A stretch of 64,000 nt of DNA from Paraburkholderia kururiensis (GTDB taxonomy: Bacteria > Pseudomonadota > Gammaproteobacteria > Burkholderiales > Burkholderiaceae), in contig NZ_CP139965.1 in the NCBI RefSeq assembly GCF_034424375.1, forward strand, positions 4,092,001 through 4,156,000. The letters are read 5' to 3'. Below, piece by piece: positions 17,483-26,317 of this stretch. Every line of letters begins with the position of its first letter. Position 1 is the stretch's first letter. The translations under genes were made by a program, and so were the position numbers. Below the pieces are notes generated by a model, which worked only from the letters and a program-made list of their open reading frames with translations, was not told the DNA's origin and did no database searches.

Positions 17483-19114
17483 TTACTGCACGCCGACACC
17501 GTCGAAGCGGGCGTAGCCGAGCGGATCGATGCGCATGTCGGTCACCTTCTTGCTCACCGGCTGGTAGACCGTGGAGTGGGCAATGGGCGAGAACGGCAGT
17601 TGCTGCGCGAAGATCTGCTGCGCCTGCGTGTAGAGCTTCGTGCGCTCGGCCTGGCTCGTCGTTTCGCGGCCCTTCTGCACGAGTTCGTCGAACGGCTTGT
17701 AGCACCACCGCGAGAAGTTGTTGCCGTTGATCGCGGAACAGCCCAGCAGGGTGCCGAGCCAGTTGTCGGGGTCGCCGTTGTCGCCCGTCCAGCCGATCAG
17801 CATGCTGTCCTGTTCGCCCGCGTGTGCGCGCTTGATGTATTCGCCCCATTCATACGTGACGATCTTCGCCTTCACGCCGATCTTGGCCCAGTCGGCCTGG
17901 ATCATTTCGCCCATCAGCTTGCCGTTGGGGTTGTACGGACGTTGCACCGGCATGGCCCACAGCGTGATCTCGAAGCCGTTCGGGTAGCCGGCCTTCGCGA
18001 GCAGCGCCTTCGCCTTTTCGGGATCGTAGCTCGCGGCCTTCAGGTTCTTGTCGTAGGACCACTGCGTCGGCGGCATCGGGTTCGTGGCCGCCTGGCCGGC
18101 GCCCTGGTAGACCGAATCGATGATCGCCTTCTTGTTGATCGCCATGTCCAGCGCCTCGCGCACTTCCACCTTGTCGAGCGGCTTGTGCTCGACGTTGTAG
18201 GCGAGGTAGCCCAGGTTGAAGCCCGGCTGCGACGGCATCGCGATGCCCGACTCGGCCTTCAGCGGCGCGATGTCGGCGGGGCGCGGATAGCTCATCACCT
18301 GGCATTCGTTGCGCTTGAGCTTCTGCACGCGCACGCTCGCGTCCGGCGTAATCGAGAAGATCAGCTTCGAGATCTTCACCGCGCCCGGCTTCCAGTAGTC
18401 GGGGTTGCCGTCGAAGCGGATGGTCGCGTCCTTCGTGTAGCTGCGGAAGATAAACGGACCCGTGCCCACCGGATACTGGTTGATGTCTGCGGCCTTGCCG
18501 GCCTTCAGCAGCTGGTCAGCGTATTCGGCCGAAAGGATCGAGGCGAATTCCATCGCCATGTTCTGGATGAACGGCGCGTTCACTTCGTTGAGCGTGAAGC
18601 GCACCGTGTACGGGTCCACCTTCTCGATCTTCGCGATGAGCTTGTCGAGGCCCATGTCGGTGAAGTACGGGAACTGCACCGGGTACGCCTTGTGGAACGG
18701 CTGGTTCGGATCGAGCATGCGCTCGAAGGTGAAGACGACGTCGTCGGCGTTGAATTCGCGCGTCGGCTTGAAGAACGACGTGGTCTGGAACTTCACGCCT
18801 TTGCGCAGGTGGAACGTGTAGGTCTTGCCGTCCGGCGAGACGTCCCATTTTTCGGCGAGGCCCGGCTCGACCTTCGTGCCGCCGCGCTCGAATTCCACGA
18901 GACGGTTATAGACGGTGAAGGTGTTCGCCGTGAAGTCGACGCCCGTGGTGTACTGCGCCGGATCGAAGCCCGCGGGACTGCCTTCTGAGCAGTAGACGAG
19001 GGTCTTGTTGGGAATATCGGCGGCGTTCGCCAGTTGGGCGCCCGCCATCGATGCCGCTGCGACGGCTGCCAGCATGGTGAGCCGCGCCGTGCGCAACAGG
19101 TTGTTTTGCTTCAT
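17483..19114 (-). CDS. dppA: periplasmic dipeptide-binding protein DppA
   Basis: A 543-residue solute-binding protein of family 5 with a signal peptide cleaved near 'AQLANA-ADIPN' (about residue 32). It follows E. coli DppA closely in many blocks: 'KTLVYCSEGSPAGFDP', 'YNRLVEFERGGTKVEPGLAEKW', 'YPVGTGPFIFRSY', 'WAMPVQRPYNPNGK' and 'IGWTGDNGDPDNWLG'. It binds dipeptides in the periplasm and delivers them to DppBCDF; other small peptides or haem are possible ligands. A good sigma-70 promoter lies directly upstream, and GGAGG precedes the ATG. Confidence 0.95.
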   Translation of the reverse strand: MKQNNLLRTARLTMLAAVAAASMAGAQLANAADIPNKTLVYCSEGSPAGFDPAQYTTGVDFTANTFTVYNRLVEFERGGTKVEPGLAEKWDVSPDGKTYTFHLRKGVKFQTTSFFKPTREFNADDVVFTFERMLDPNQPFHKAYPVQFPYFTDMGLDKLIAKIEKVDPYTVRFTLNEVNAPFIQNMAMEFASILSAEYADQLLKAGKAADINQYPVGTGPFIFRSYTKDATIRFDGNPDYWKPGAVKISKLIFSITPDASVRVQKLKRNECQVMSYPRPADIAPLKAESGIAMPSQPGFNLGYLAYNVEHKPLDKVEVREALDMAINKKAIIDSVYQGAGQAATNPMPPTQWSYDKNLKAASYDPEKAKALLAKAGYPNGFEITLWAMPVQRPYNPNGKLMGEMIQADWAKIGVKAKIVTYEWGEYIKRAHAGEQDSMLIGWTGDNGDPDNWLGTLLGCSAINGNNFSRWCYKPFDELVQKGRETTSQAERTKLYTQAQQIFAQQLPFSPIAHSTVYQPVSKKVTDMRIDPLGYARFDGVGVQ

Positions 19115-19156
19115 GTTTCCTCCAGGATCGGAGCCGGCCGGAGCCAGCGTAGCGCG

Positions 19157-19185
19157 ATATTACTGACGTTCGCCGCCCGTCACAA
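19157..19185 (-). promoter_or_regulatory. sigma-70 promoter of dppA
   Basis: On the minus strand TTGTGA (19185-19180) and TAATAT (19162-19157) are separated by exactly 17 bp. They lie about 43 bases upstream of the dppA ATG, and the placement and match are good. Confidence 0.75.
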
Positions 19186-19264
19186 GCAGACGAAAATCCG
19201 CATGGCGGGGCTGCAACAAGGAGTTTGCGCGGGCGCGAGGCCGAAGGGAGACGATGAGAGGAAC

Positions 19265-19290
19265 GGGCACCCGCCGCACGGCGAGTGCCC
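19265..19290 (-). terminator. stem-loop downstream of metF
   Basis: GGGCAC and GTGCCC enclose a second GC-rich stem (CGCCG-CAC-GGCG). It lies 10 bases past the metF stop on the minus strand. No T tract follows, so termination here is only probable; it separates metF from the dppA promoter. Confidence 0.5.
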
Positions 19291-19300
19291 GATGAAGCCA

Positions 19301-20131
19301 TTACAGCCCGAGCCGCTCGCAGATCGCCTTGCTGGCGGTGGCGGCGTTGAGGGTATAGAAATGCAGGCCGGGCACGCCCGCATCCACGAGGCGGCGGCAC
19401 AGGTCCGTCACCACGTCGAGACCGAACGCGCGGATCGCCTCGCGGTCGTCGCCGAAGCTTTCCAGACGGCGCGCCACCCAGCGCGGAATCTCGGCGCCGC
19501 ACATTTCCGAAAAACGCGTGAGCTGCGAGAAGTTCGTGATCGGCATGATGCCGGGCACGATGGGCACGTCCACGCCGAGCTTGCGCACGTCGTCCACGAA
19601 ACGGAAATAGGCGTCCGCGTTGAAGAAGTACTGCGTGATCGCCGAATTCGCGCCGGCCTTCACCTTGCGCGCGAAGTTTTCCATGTCCTGGCGCGGCGAG
19701 CGCGACTGCGGATGGTATTCGGGATACGCGGCTACTTCGATGCGGAACCAGTCGCCGGTTTCGTTGCGGATGAAGCTCACCAGCTCAGAGGCGTAGCGCA
19801 GCTCGCCCACTTCGCCCATGCCCGAAGGCAGGTCGCCGCGCAGCGCCACGATGTGGCGGATGCCGCTCTCGCGGTAGCGGTTGAGAATGGCGCGCAGGCT
19901 CTCTTTCGAGGAGCCGATGCAAGACAGGTGCGGGGCGGCTTCGATGCCGTCCTTCGCGATATCGAGCACCGTGTCGAGCGTGCCCTGCTGCGTGGAGCCG
20001 CCCGCGCCGAACGTCACGGAGACGAATTTCGGCTTGAGCGGCACAAGCTGCGCACGCGTGGCGCGCAGCTTTTCCACGCCTTCCTGCGTCTTCGGCGGGA
20101 AGAATTCAAATGAAAGTTCGATCGGATTCAT
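19301..20131 (-). CDS. metF: 5,10-methylenetetrahydrofolate reductase
   Basis: A 276-residue flavoenzyme that reduces methylene-THF to 5-methyl-THF, the methyl donor for methionine synthesis. Visible are 'SFEFFPPKT' (with the active-site Glu), 'VSVTFGAGGS', 'HIVALRGDLP' (FAD/NADH region), 'VAAYPEYHPQS' and 'ITQYFFNADAYFRF'. Length fits the bacterial MetF family. It is third in the riboswitch-ahcY-4TM protein-metF group, which ties it to the activated-methyl cycle. Confidence 0.96.
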   Translation of the reverse strand: MNPIELSFEFFPPKTQEGVEKLRATRAQLVPLKPKFVSVTFGAGGSTQQGTLDTVLDIAKDGIEAAPHLSCIGSSKESLRAILNRYRESGIRHIVALRGDLPSGMGEVGELRYASELVSFIRNETGDWFRIEVAAYPEYHPQSRSPRQDMENFARKVKAGANSAITQYFFNADAYFRFVDDVRKLGVDVPIVPGIMPITNFSQLTRFSEMCGAEIPRWVARRLESFGDDREAIRAFGLDVVTDLCRRLVDAGVPGLHFYTLNAATASKAICERLGL

Positions 20132-20146
20132 GGAGAGAAACAGACA

Positions 20147-20500
20147 TCAGCCGAGGCTGCGGTTGCCGAAAACGAGCGCCGAGAGCAACCACGAAATGAT
20201 GCTGTAGAGAATCGAGCCGAAGAATGCCGACCAGAACCCCGAAACCTCGAAACCCTTCAACAGCGACGCCGCGAGCCAGAAGCAAAGCGCATTCACGACG
20301 AGGATGAAGAGGCCGAGCGTCAGGATGGTGACGGGCAGCGTGAGCAGGATCAGCACCGGACGCAGCAGCGCATTGATGAGGCCCAGCACGATCGCGACGA
20401 TCAGCGCCGTGCCGAAGCTGCGAATATGAATCGACGGCACGAGCCACGTGATGATCAGCAGTGCGAGCGCGTTGATCAGCCAGGTCAGCAGCACGGTCAT
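20147..20500 (-). CDS. phage-holin-like 4-TM membrane protein (PF04020 type)
   Basis: A 117-residue, almost entirely hydrophobic protein with four predicted membrane segments. It begins 'MTVLLTWLINALALLIITWLVP' and contains 'GLINALLRPVLILLTLPVTILTLGLF', the signature of the four-TM family often labelled phage holin family 4. Despite the label there is no phage context. It sits between ahcY and metF, an arrangement common in Burkholderiales, and its role there is unknown. The ATG at 20500 is preceded by AAGGAG. Confidence 0.85.
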   Translation of the reverse strand: MTVLLTWLINALALLIITWLVPSIHIRSFGTALIVAIVLGLINALLRPVLILLTLPVTILTLGLFILVVNALCFWLAASLLKGFEVSGFWSAFFGSILYSIISWLLSALVFGNRSLG

Positions 20501-20592
20501 GGAAGGCTCCTTATGCTTGTTGCCTTGTTGCGTCGTTATCGTGATCGCGCTGGAGATGCGATGGGCGCGCGATGAAGGCCAAGGCTCGAGCG

Positions 20593-20635
20593 TGCGTTCC
20601 GTACGGACCATTCAGACAGGGCCGCACGGAACACA
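20593..20635 (-). other. stem-loop between ahcY and the 4-TM gene
   Basis: TGCGTTCCGT (20593-20602) pairs with ACGGAACACA (20626-20635), nine Watson-Crick pairs and one wobble, around a 23-base loop. It begins about 10 bases past the ahcY stop. No T tract follows, so it may attenuate or process the message rather than end it. Confidence 0.55.
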
Positions 20636-20645
20636 CCGCATGAGC

Positions 20646-22067
20646 TTAGTAGCGGTAGTGGTTCGGCTTGAACGGACCCGTCTTCTCGACGCCGATGTAC
20701 TTCGCCTGGTCGTCTGAAAGCTCGGTGAGGTTCGCGCCGATGCGCGCCAGATGCAGGCGCGCCACCTTCTCGTCCAGATGCTTCGGCAGCACGTACACCT
20801 TGTTCTCGTACTGCGCGCCGCGCGTGAACAGTTCGATCTGCGCGAGCGTCTGGTTCGTGAACGAGTTCGACATCACGAACGACGGGTGGCCCGTCGCGCA
20901 GCCCAGGTTCACAAGGCGGCCTTCAGCCAGCAGGATCACGCGCTTGCCGTCCGGGAAGATGATGTGGTCCACCTGCGGCTTGATGTTTTCCCACTGGTAC
21001 TGGCGCGTGGACGCAACGTCGATTTCCGAGTCGAAGTGACCGATGTTGCAGACGATCGCGTTGTGGCGCATCGCCTTCATGTGATCGTGGTTGATGACGT
21101 GGTAGTTGCCGGTGGCGGTGACGAAGATGTCGGCCTTGTCGGCGGCGTATTCCATCGTCACGACGCGGTAGCCTTCCATCGCCGCCTGCAGCGCGCAGAT
21201 CGGATCGATTTCCGTGACCCACACCGTGGCGCCCAGACCGCGCAGCGATTGCGCGCAGCCCTTGCCCACGTCGCCGTAGCCCGCCACCACGGCGATCTTG
21301 CCGGCGATCATCACGTCGGTGGCGCGCTTGATGCCGTCCACGAGCGACTCGCGGCAGCCGTACAGGTTGTCGAACTTCGACTTCGTGACCGAGTCGTTGA
21401 CGTTGATGGCCGGGAACGGCAAACGGCCTTCCTTCTCCATCTGGTACAGGCGGTGCACGCCGGTCGTGGTCTCTTCGGTCACGCCCTTGATGTGCGCGAG
21501 GCGCGTGGAGTACCACGTCGGGTCGGCGTCGAGGTGGCGCGCGATCGCGTTGTACAGCGCGACTTCTTCCTCGTTGGTGGGCTTGGCGATGACCGAACGG
21601 TCCTTCTCCGCCTTCGAGCCCAGGATCAGCAGCAGCGTGGCATCGCCGCCGTCGTCCAGGATCATGTTGGCGAACTCGCCGTTCGGCCATTCGAAGATGC
21701 GGTGCGTGAATTCCCAGTATTCGTCGAGCGATTCGCCCTTGAACGCGAACACCGGCGTGCCGCCCTCGGCGATGGCCGCGGCAGCGTGGTCCTGGGTCGA
21801 GAAGATGTTGCACGAGGCCCAGCGTACGTCGGCGCCGAGCGCCTTGAGCGTCTCGATCAGCACGCCGGTCTGGATGGTCATGTGCAGCGAGCCCGCAATG
21901 CGCGCGCCCTTCAGCGGCTGCTGCGCCTTGTATTCGTCGCGAATCTGCACGAGGCCGGGCATTTCGGTCTCGGCGATGTTGAGTTCCTTGCGGCCCCACG
22001 CGGCAAGCGAGAGGTCGGCAACGAGGTAATCCTGGGACGGGTTCGATTCGAAGACTGCGGCGTTCAT
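20646..22067 (-). CDS. ahcY: adenosylhomocysteinase (SAH hydrolase)
   Basis: A 473-residue NAD-dependent enzyme that splits S-adenosylhomocysteine into adenosine and homocysteine. Seen: 'SCNIFSTQDHAAAAI', 'TGVHRLYQM', 'NVNDSVTKSKFDNLYG' (substrate and NAD contacts), the Rossmann motif 'GYGDVGKGCA' and the invariant C-terminal 'KPNHYRY'. The insertion giving about 470 residues is usual for proteobacterial forms. The ATG at 22067 is preceded by AAAGGAGG; the frame extends upstream through the leader but that part is the riboswitch. Expression should rise with SAH through the riboswitch. Confidence 0.98.
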   Translation of the reverse strand: MNAAVFESNPSQDYLVADLSLAAWGRKELNIAETEMPGLVQIRDEYKAQQPLKGARIAGSLHMTIQTGVLIETLKALGADVRWASCNIFSTQDHAAAAIAEGGTPVFAFKGESLDEYWEFTHRIFEWPNGEFANMILDDGGDATLLLILGSKAEKDRSVIAKPTNEEEVALYNAIARHLDADPTWYSTRLAHIKGVTEETTTGVHRLYQMEKEGRLPFPAINVNDSVTKSKFDNLYGCRESLVDGIKRATDVMIAGKIAVVAGYGDVGKGCAQSLRGLGATVWVTEIDPICALQAAMEGYRVVTMEYAADKADIFVTATGNYHVINHDHMKAMRHNAIVCNIGHFDSEIDVASTRQYQWENIKPQVDHIIFPDGKRVILLAEGRLVNLGCATGHPSFVMSNSFTNQTLAQIELFTRGAQYENKVYVLPKHLDEKVARLHLARIGANLTELSDDQAKYIGVEKTGPFKPNHYRY

Positions 22068-22104
22068 CACGCCCTCCTTTCTAAAAAGACTAGAAATTAA
22101 TGAC

Positions 22105-22245
22105 GTGAGCGCCGTTCGATGCGGCTTCCTGCCCGCGCGCGAAACGCGCTGCACATGGAAAGGAAGACCGGATTGAAAGCCCCCGAGCCTGGCGGGCCGT
22201 GATGACCATCAGCAGATGGCAGGCCCGTCGCAGCGCTCCTCGGAG
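22105..22245 (-). ncRNA. S-adenosylhomocysteine (SAH) riboswitch
   Basis: On the minus strand the 5' part CTCCGAGGAGCGCTGCGAC, then GCCAGGCTCGG, and the 3' part GAACGGCGCTCAC match the conserved core of the SAH riboswitch class. GAGCGC pairs with GCGCTC across the whole element, and CCGAG pairs with CTCGG. An extra arm closed by GGCTT and AAGCC sits between the second and third blocks and makes this example long (about 141 nt). It ends about 38 bases before the ahcY ATG. In this class SAH binding turns ahcY on. Confidence 0.93.
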
Positions 22246-22255
22246 ACAAGGCGCG

Positions 22256-22283
22256 ATTGTAGCAAATGTTTGACGGCGCAAAC
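22256..22283 (-). promoter_or_regulatory. promoter of the riboswitch-ahcY transcript
   Basis: On the minus strand TACAAT (22261-22256) is a good -10 box. GTTTGC (22283-22278) is a weaker -35 box at 16 bp. Transcription would start a few bases before the riboswitch core. Confidence 0.65.
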
Positions 22284-22329
22284 GCGCGAAAAGACGGAGC
22301 GAAAGGCGTCAAAAAGACGTATCAGGAAG

Positions 22330-23064
22330 TCAGATGGGCAGCAGTTCGAGCAGCGGCACGAGCAGCACCATCGTCACGCCCGCGATCATCATGGTGAGGC
22401 TCGCCACCACGCCTTCTTCGCTGCCCAGCTCGCGCGCCTTCGCCGTACCCACGCCATGGGCCGCCGCGCCGAACAGCGCGCCGCGCGCCAGGCGCGTTCT
22501 GAGCGGCACGAGCGCCAGCACGAGTTCGCCGAACAGCATGCCGCAAACGCCCGTGGCGATTACGAAGAGCGCCGTGAGGTCCTTCGGCGCGTGAATCTTG
22601 TCGGAAACGGCCAGCGCAAACGGCGTGGAAACGGAACGCGTCATCAGACTGCGCTGCAATTCCGGCGACAGATGCAGCAGCTTGGCCAGCGTGAGCGACC
22701 CGCCCACGGCCACGACGATGCCCACCGTCACGCCCACCGCGAGCGAAATCCAGTGGCGCTTCAGCAGGTCACGGTACTCGTAGATCGGCACCGCGAAGGC
22801 CACCGTGGCGGGGCCCAGCAGCCACATCAGCCAGCGCGTGTCCTGAAAGTACACGGGGTAAGGAATGTGCAGCACCAGCACGATGGCCGCGAGCACCGCC
22901 GGCACGGTGAGGAGCGGCGTGAGCCACGGCTTCGGAAAGCGCGCGTAGAGCCACTTCGACGCGAAATAGAGCACCACCGTCAGCACGAAGCAGCCCGCCG
23001 CGATGAGCCGCGAGGCGTCGTCCGCGAAGAGGGAGGCGTAGAACGTGCCCGAGAAGGTGCTCAT
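22330..23064 (-). CDS. LrgB/CidB family membrane protein
   Basis: A 244-residue inner-membrane protein with about seven membrane segments. Conserved LrgB blocks are present: 'LLGPATVAFAVPIYEYRDLLKRHW', 'RSVSTPFALAVSDKIHAPKDLTALFVIATGVCG' and 'GAAAHGVGTAKARELG'. With LrgA-type partners these proteins affect murein hydrolase export or metabolite (pyruvate/glycolate-type) transport, depending on the organism. It follows the LrgA-like gene by 44 bp and is probably cotranscribed. Confidence 0.9.
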   Translation of the reverse strand: MSTFSGTFYASLFADDASRLIAAGCFVLTVVLYFASKWLYARFPKPWLTPLLTVPAVLAAIVLVLHIPYPVYFQDTRWLMWLLGPATVAFAVPIYEYRDLLKRHWISLAVGVTVGIVVAVGGSLTLAKLLHLSPELQRSLMTRSVSTPFALAVSDKIHAPKDLTALFVIATGVCGMLFGELVLALVPLRTRLARGALFGAAAHGVGTAKARELGSEEGVVASLTMMIAGVTMVLLVPLLELLPI

Positions 23065-23108
23065 GATTCAGTCCTGTTTTCAGCGCCGTCTCTGTTCAGC
23101 CCCGGCGC

Positions 23109-23567
23109 TCAGACGCGGGCCAATGCGCGCGCCGTCAGCGCGCGCCGCAGCGCGAGGCGGCGTTCGAAGCGCGCCGCCAGATCCACGGCAACGGCCACGG
23201 CCACCATCACCATCAGCGTGCCCGCCATCACGACGAGCGCGAGGCGCCAGCCGTCTTCGCGAAAGAGCCCGCCGTACTGCACGGCGGCCACCGCGGCCGG
23301 AATGAAGAACAGCAGCATGTCGCCGAGCAGCCAGTCCGCGCCCGCCTTCACCCAGCGCGGCGCAATGCCGCCGGAGAACAGCAGCACGAGCAGCACGACG
23401 AGGCCCACCACGCCGCCCGGCACCGGCAGGCCGAGCGCACGCACCGTGAAATCTGCCGCGAACCACATGCCTGCCAGGCCGGCCGATTGCACGGCGATGC
23501 GCGCGACGCGCATCAAGCCGGCAGAGCGAGCTTCGGAGGTAACAGCGGATGAACGGTGAGCAGTCAT
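23109..23567 (-). CDS. CidA/LrgA family holin-like protein
   Basis: A 152-residue membrane protein with four hydrophobic segments. 'LGLPVPGGVVGLVVLLVLLFSG' and 'LLGDMLLFFIPAAVAAVQY' are the conserved CidA/LrgA blocks. The N-terminal 18 residues are hydrophilic, and translation could also begin at the internal ATG 'MRVARIAV'. It works with the adjacent LrgB protein. The pair diverges from a LysR regulator, as in many cid/lrg loci. Confidence 0.88.
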   Translation of the reverse strand: MTAHRSSAVTSEARSAGLMRVARIAVQSAGLAGMWFAADFTVRALGLPVPGGVVGLVVLLVLLFSGGIAPRWVKAGADWLLGDMLLFFIPAAVAAVQYGGLFREDGWRLALVVMAGTLMVMVAVAVAVDLAARFERRLALRRALTARALARV

Positions 23568-23680
23568 GGCAAACCCTTAGTGACTTCGTACGCGAACAAG
23601 TATAGGTTGCGACGCAGCATAAATATAATGACTTAGAATCATCAAAATCATTCCAAACTGGAATTCTGGAGCCTCTCATC

Positions 23681-24625
23681 GTGGAACTGCGCGCCCTTCG
23701 CTATTTCGTCGAGGTTGTCCGCCAGCAAAGCTTCACCGCCGCCGCGGAACTCATGTTCGTGACGCAGCCCACCATCAGCAAAATGGTGAAGTCGCTGGAG
23801 GACGAGATCGGCTCGCCGCTGCTCCTGCGCGACGGCCGCCAGATGGTGCTCACCGACGCCGGCCGCATCGTCTACCAGCGCGGTCAGGACGTGCTCGCCG
23901 CGCACGCGCAGTTGCAGGCCGAATTGAAGGACCTGGGCACGCTGGGGCGCGGCCAGCTCACCATCGGCATTCCGCCGATGGGCGGCTCGCTCTTCACGCC
24001 CGCCATCGCCGCATTCCGGCAGCGCTACCCGAAGGTGGAACTGAAACTGTTCGAACAGGGCTCGCGCGCCATCGAGGCCGCGCTGATCGCGGGTGAACTG
24101 GAACTGGGCGGCGTGCTGCAACCCGTGAACCCTGAAATCTTCGACGTGCTGCCCCTCACGCACGAACTGCTCTGGCTCGTGGCGCGCCGCGGCTCGCGCT
24201 GGGACAGCGCGCAGGCGGTGTCGCTCGCCGATCTGGCGGGCGAGTCGTTCGTGTTCTACGGCGAGAGCCTCGCGCTCAACGACGTCGTGCTGAACGCGTG
24301 CGCCAAGGCAGGTTTCACGCCGGCCATCGTCGGACGCAGCGGGCATTGGGACTTCATGGCCGCGCTCGTGCTGGCGGGCGTGGGCGTCGCGCTGCTGCCG
24401 GCGCCCTACTGCCGGCGGCTGGACGTCACGCGCTTCACGTGCCTGCCCGTCACCGACCCGCAGATTCCCTGGGACATGGCCGTAGGCTGGCGGCGCAACG
24501 GCTATCTATCGAATGCGGCGCGCGCCTGGCTCGACGTGGCGCGCGAAACGCTGCCCGGCGTGGCGGGCAGCGACTTCATGCAGATTCACGGATTGGACCC
24601 GACGGGCAGCATCGCCGGAAGTTGA
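23681..24625 (+). CDS. LysR-family transcriptional regulator (CidR-like)
   Basis: A 314-residue protein with an N-terminal winged HTH ('ALRYFVEVVRQQSFTAAAELMFVTQPTISKMVKSLEDEIGSPLLLRDGR') and a periplasmic-binding-type effector domain ('LTIGIPPMGGSLFTPAIAAFRQRYP' onward). The start is GTG at 23681. The 113-bp divergent spacer to the CidA/LrgA-like gene contains a TATAAT (23624-23629). Position and family suggest it controls the lrg pair; the inducer is unknown. It converges with the GMC gene. Confidence 0.92.
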   Translation: MELRALRYFVEVVRQQSFTAAAELMFVTQPTISKMVKSLEDEIGSPLLLRDGRQMVLTDAGRIVYQRGQDVLAAHAQLQAELKDLGTLGRGQLTIGIPPMGGSLFTPAIAAFRQRYPKVELKLFEQGSRAIEAALIAGELELGGVLQPVNPEIFDVLPLTHELLWLVARRGSRWDSAQAVSLADLAGESFVFYGESLALNDVVLNACAKAGFTPAIVGRSGHWDFMAALVLAGVGVALLPAPYCRRLDVTRFTCLPVTDPQIPWDMAVGWRRNGYLSNAARAWLDVARETLPGVAGSDFMQIHGLDPTGSIAGS

Positions 24626-24688
24626 TCGGGCCGCTGGCGCGCGGGCCGGCCGGCTTCCCGACCCAGGCGCCGGAGCCAGGCGCGCACA

Positions 24689-26317
24689 TCAAGCCGCCAC
24701 GCCCAGCACCGCCGCGGGCTGTGCGCGACGCGCCGCCGCGATGAATTCGGCAGCGCGCTCGCCCACCATGACCGTCGGCGCATTCGTATTGCCGCCAATG
24801 AGCGTCGGCATCACGGAGGCATCCACCACACGCAGCCCCTCCACGCCGCGTACACGCAACTGCGGGTCCACGACGGAGCGCGCATCGCCGCCCATCCGGC
24901 ACGTGGCCACGGGGTGATAGATGGTGTCCGCCCGGCGCGCGATGACCTCGCGCAACTCGGCGTCGGTCTGGCCCGGCTTCGTGTACAGCTCCTTGCCACC
25001 TGCACTCGCCAGCGACGGCGCCTCCACGATGCGCCGCGCCAGCTTCGCGCCTTCCACGAGCAGATCGAGATCGCGCGGGTCCGACAGGAATTGCGGATCG
25101 ATCACGGGCGCCACGCGCGCATCCGGACTCGCCAGCGTCACGGTGCCGCGGCTCGCGGGACGCAGCACGCAGACGTGCAGCGAGTAGCCGTGCCCCCAGT
25201 GCATGTGGCGGTTGTGGTCGTCCACGATAGCCGTGCAGAAATGCAGTTGCAGGTCCGGCCGATCCAGCCCAGGCCGACTCTTGATGAAGCCGCCCGCCTC
25301 GGCCACGTTGCTCGTCAGCATGCCCCGCCCTTCGCGCATGAAGGTGAAGAACGCGGGCACCATCTTCGCGAAGCCGCGCAGCGAGAAGCCCGTCGTCTCG
25401 CTGGACCACACGCGCTTGTTGAGCGTGAAGTCGATGTGGTCGATCAGATTGCGGCCCACCTCCGGCGCGTCGTAGAGCACCGGCACCCCGAGCGACTGAA
25501 GATGCGCGCCCGGCCCGATGCCCGAGCACATCAGCAGTTGCGGCGAGTTGAATGCGCCCGCCGCGAGCACCACTTCGGCGCGCGCCGTGAGCCGCTCGAT
25601 ACGGCCGTCGCGCGCCACTTCGATGCCGGTTGCACGGCGCCCGTCGAAGGTGACGCGCAGCACGGCGGCGTCCGCGATGGTGGTGAGGTTGGGCTGCGCG
25701 CGGTCGTAGACGTAGGCACGCGCCACGCTGCAACGCCGGCCGTCGCGCTGCGTCACCTGATAGAAGCCCACGCCTTCCTGCACGGGGCCGTTGAAGTCGT
25801 CGTTCGGCGTGAAGCCCGCCTCGATGGCGGCCTTCAAAAAGCGGTGCGAAAACGGATTGCGAAAGCGCAGGTCCGACACGGTGAGCGGCCCATCGGCGCC
25901 ATGCCACGCGTTCGCGCCGCGCTCGTTGCCTTCGGCGCGGCGAAAGTACGGCAGCACGTCCTGCCACGACCAGCCTTCGCACCCCAGTTGGGCCCACTCG
26001 TCGTAGTCCAGCGGATGCCCGCGCGTGTAGATCATCGCGTTGATCGCGCTCGACCCGCCGAAGCCCCGGCCGCGCGGCTGATAGCCGCGACGCCCGGCGA
26101 GTCCGGGCTGCGGCGTCGTCTCGTAACCGTAGTTGGTCTTCATGCGGAACGGCACCGCGGCCGCCACGCCCACCGGCATGTTGACGAAGAGGTTGTGCTC
26201 CGTGTGCGGACCGGCCTCCACGAGTGCGATGGTCGCATCGGGACAGAGATCGGCGAGGCGGCTCGCCAGCGCGCAGCCGCCGGAACCCGCCCCGGCGATG
26301 ATGTAGTCGAACTCCAT
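24689..26317 (-). CDS. GMC-family FAD oxidoreductase (choline/alcohol dehydrogenase type)
   Basis: A 542-residue flavoprotein with the N-terminal FAD-binding motif 'GAGSGGCALASRL' (from residue 9), the first GMC signature around 'GRGFGGSSAINAMIYTRG', and the second around 'AGAFNSPQLLMCSGIGP'. The C-terminal catalytic region has 'IYHPVATCRMG' and 'VIGGNTNAPTVMVGERAAEFI'-type sequence (here 'PTLIGGNTNAPTVM'). It oxidises an alcohol; PEG-, choline- and terpene-alcohol dehydrogenases look alike, so the substrate is open. The ATG at 26317 has AGGAGG 8 bases upstream. Confidence 0.92.
   Translation of the reverse strand: MEFDYIIAGAGSGGCALASRLADLCPDATIALVEAGPHTEHNLFVNMPVGVAAAVPFRMKTNYGYETTPQPGLAGRRGYQPRGRGFGGSSAINAMIYTRGHPLDYDEWAQLGCEGWSWQDVLPYFRRAEGNERGANAWHGADGPLTVSDLRFRNPFSHRFLKAAIEAGFTPNDDFNGPVQEGVGFYQVTQRDGRRCSVARAYVYDRAQPNLTTIADAAVLRVTFDGRRATGIEVARDGRIERLTARAEVVLAAGAFNSPQLLMCSGIGPGAHLQSLGVPVLYDAPEVGRNLIDHIDFTLNKRVWSSETTGFSLRGFAKMVPAFFTFMREGRGMLTSNVAEAGGFIKSRPGLDRPDLQLHFCTAIVDDHNRHMHWGHGYSLHVCVLRPASRGTVTLASPDARVAPVIDPQFLSDPRDLDLLVEGAKLARRIVEAPSLASAGGKELYTKPGQTDAELREVIARRADTIYHPVATCRMGGDARSVVDPQLRVRGVEGLRVVDASVMPTLIGGNTNAPTVMVGERAAEFIAAARRAQPAAVLGVAA

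Noticed and set aside
22270..22330. T-rich stretches past lrgB as a terminator
   Set aside because: Only very short stems can be drawn; not convincing enough to list.
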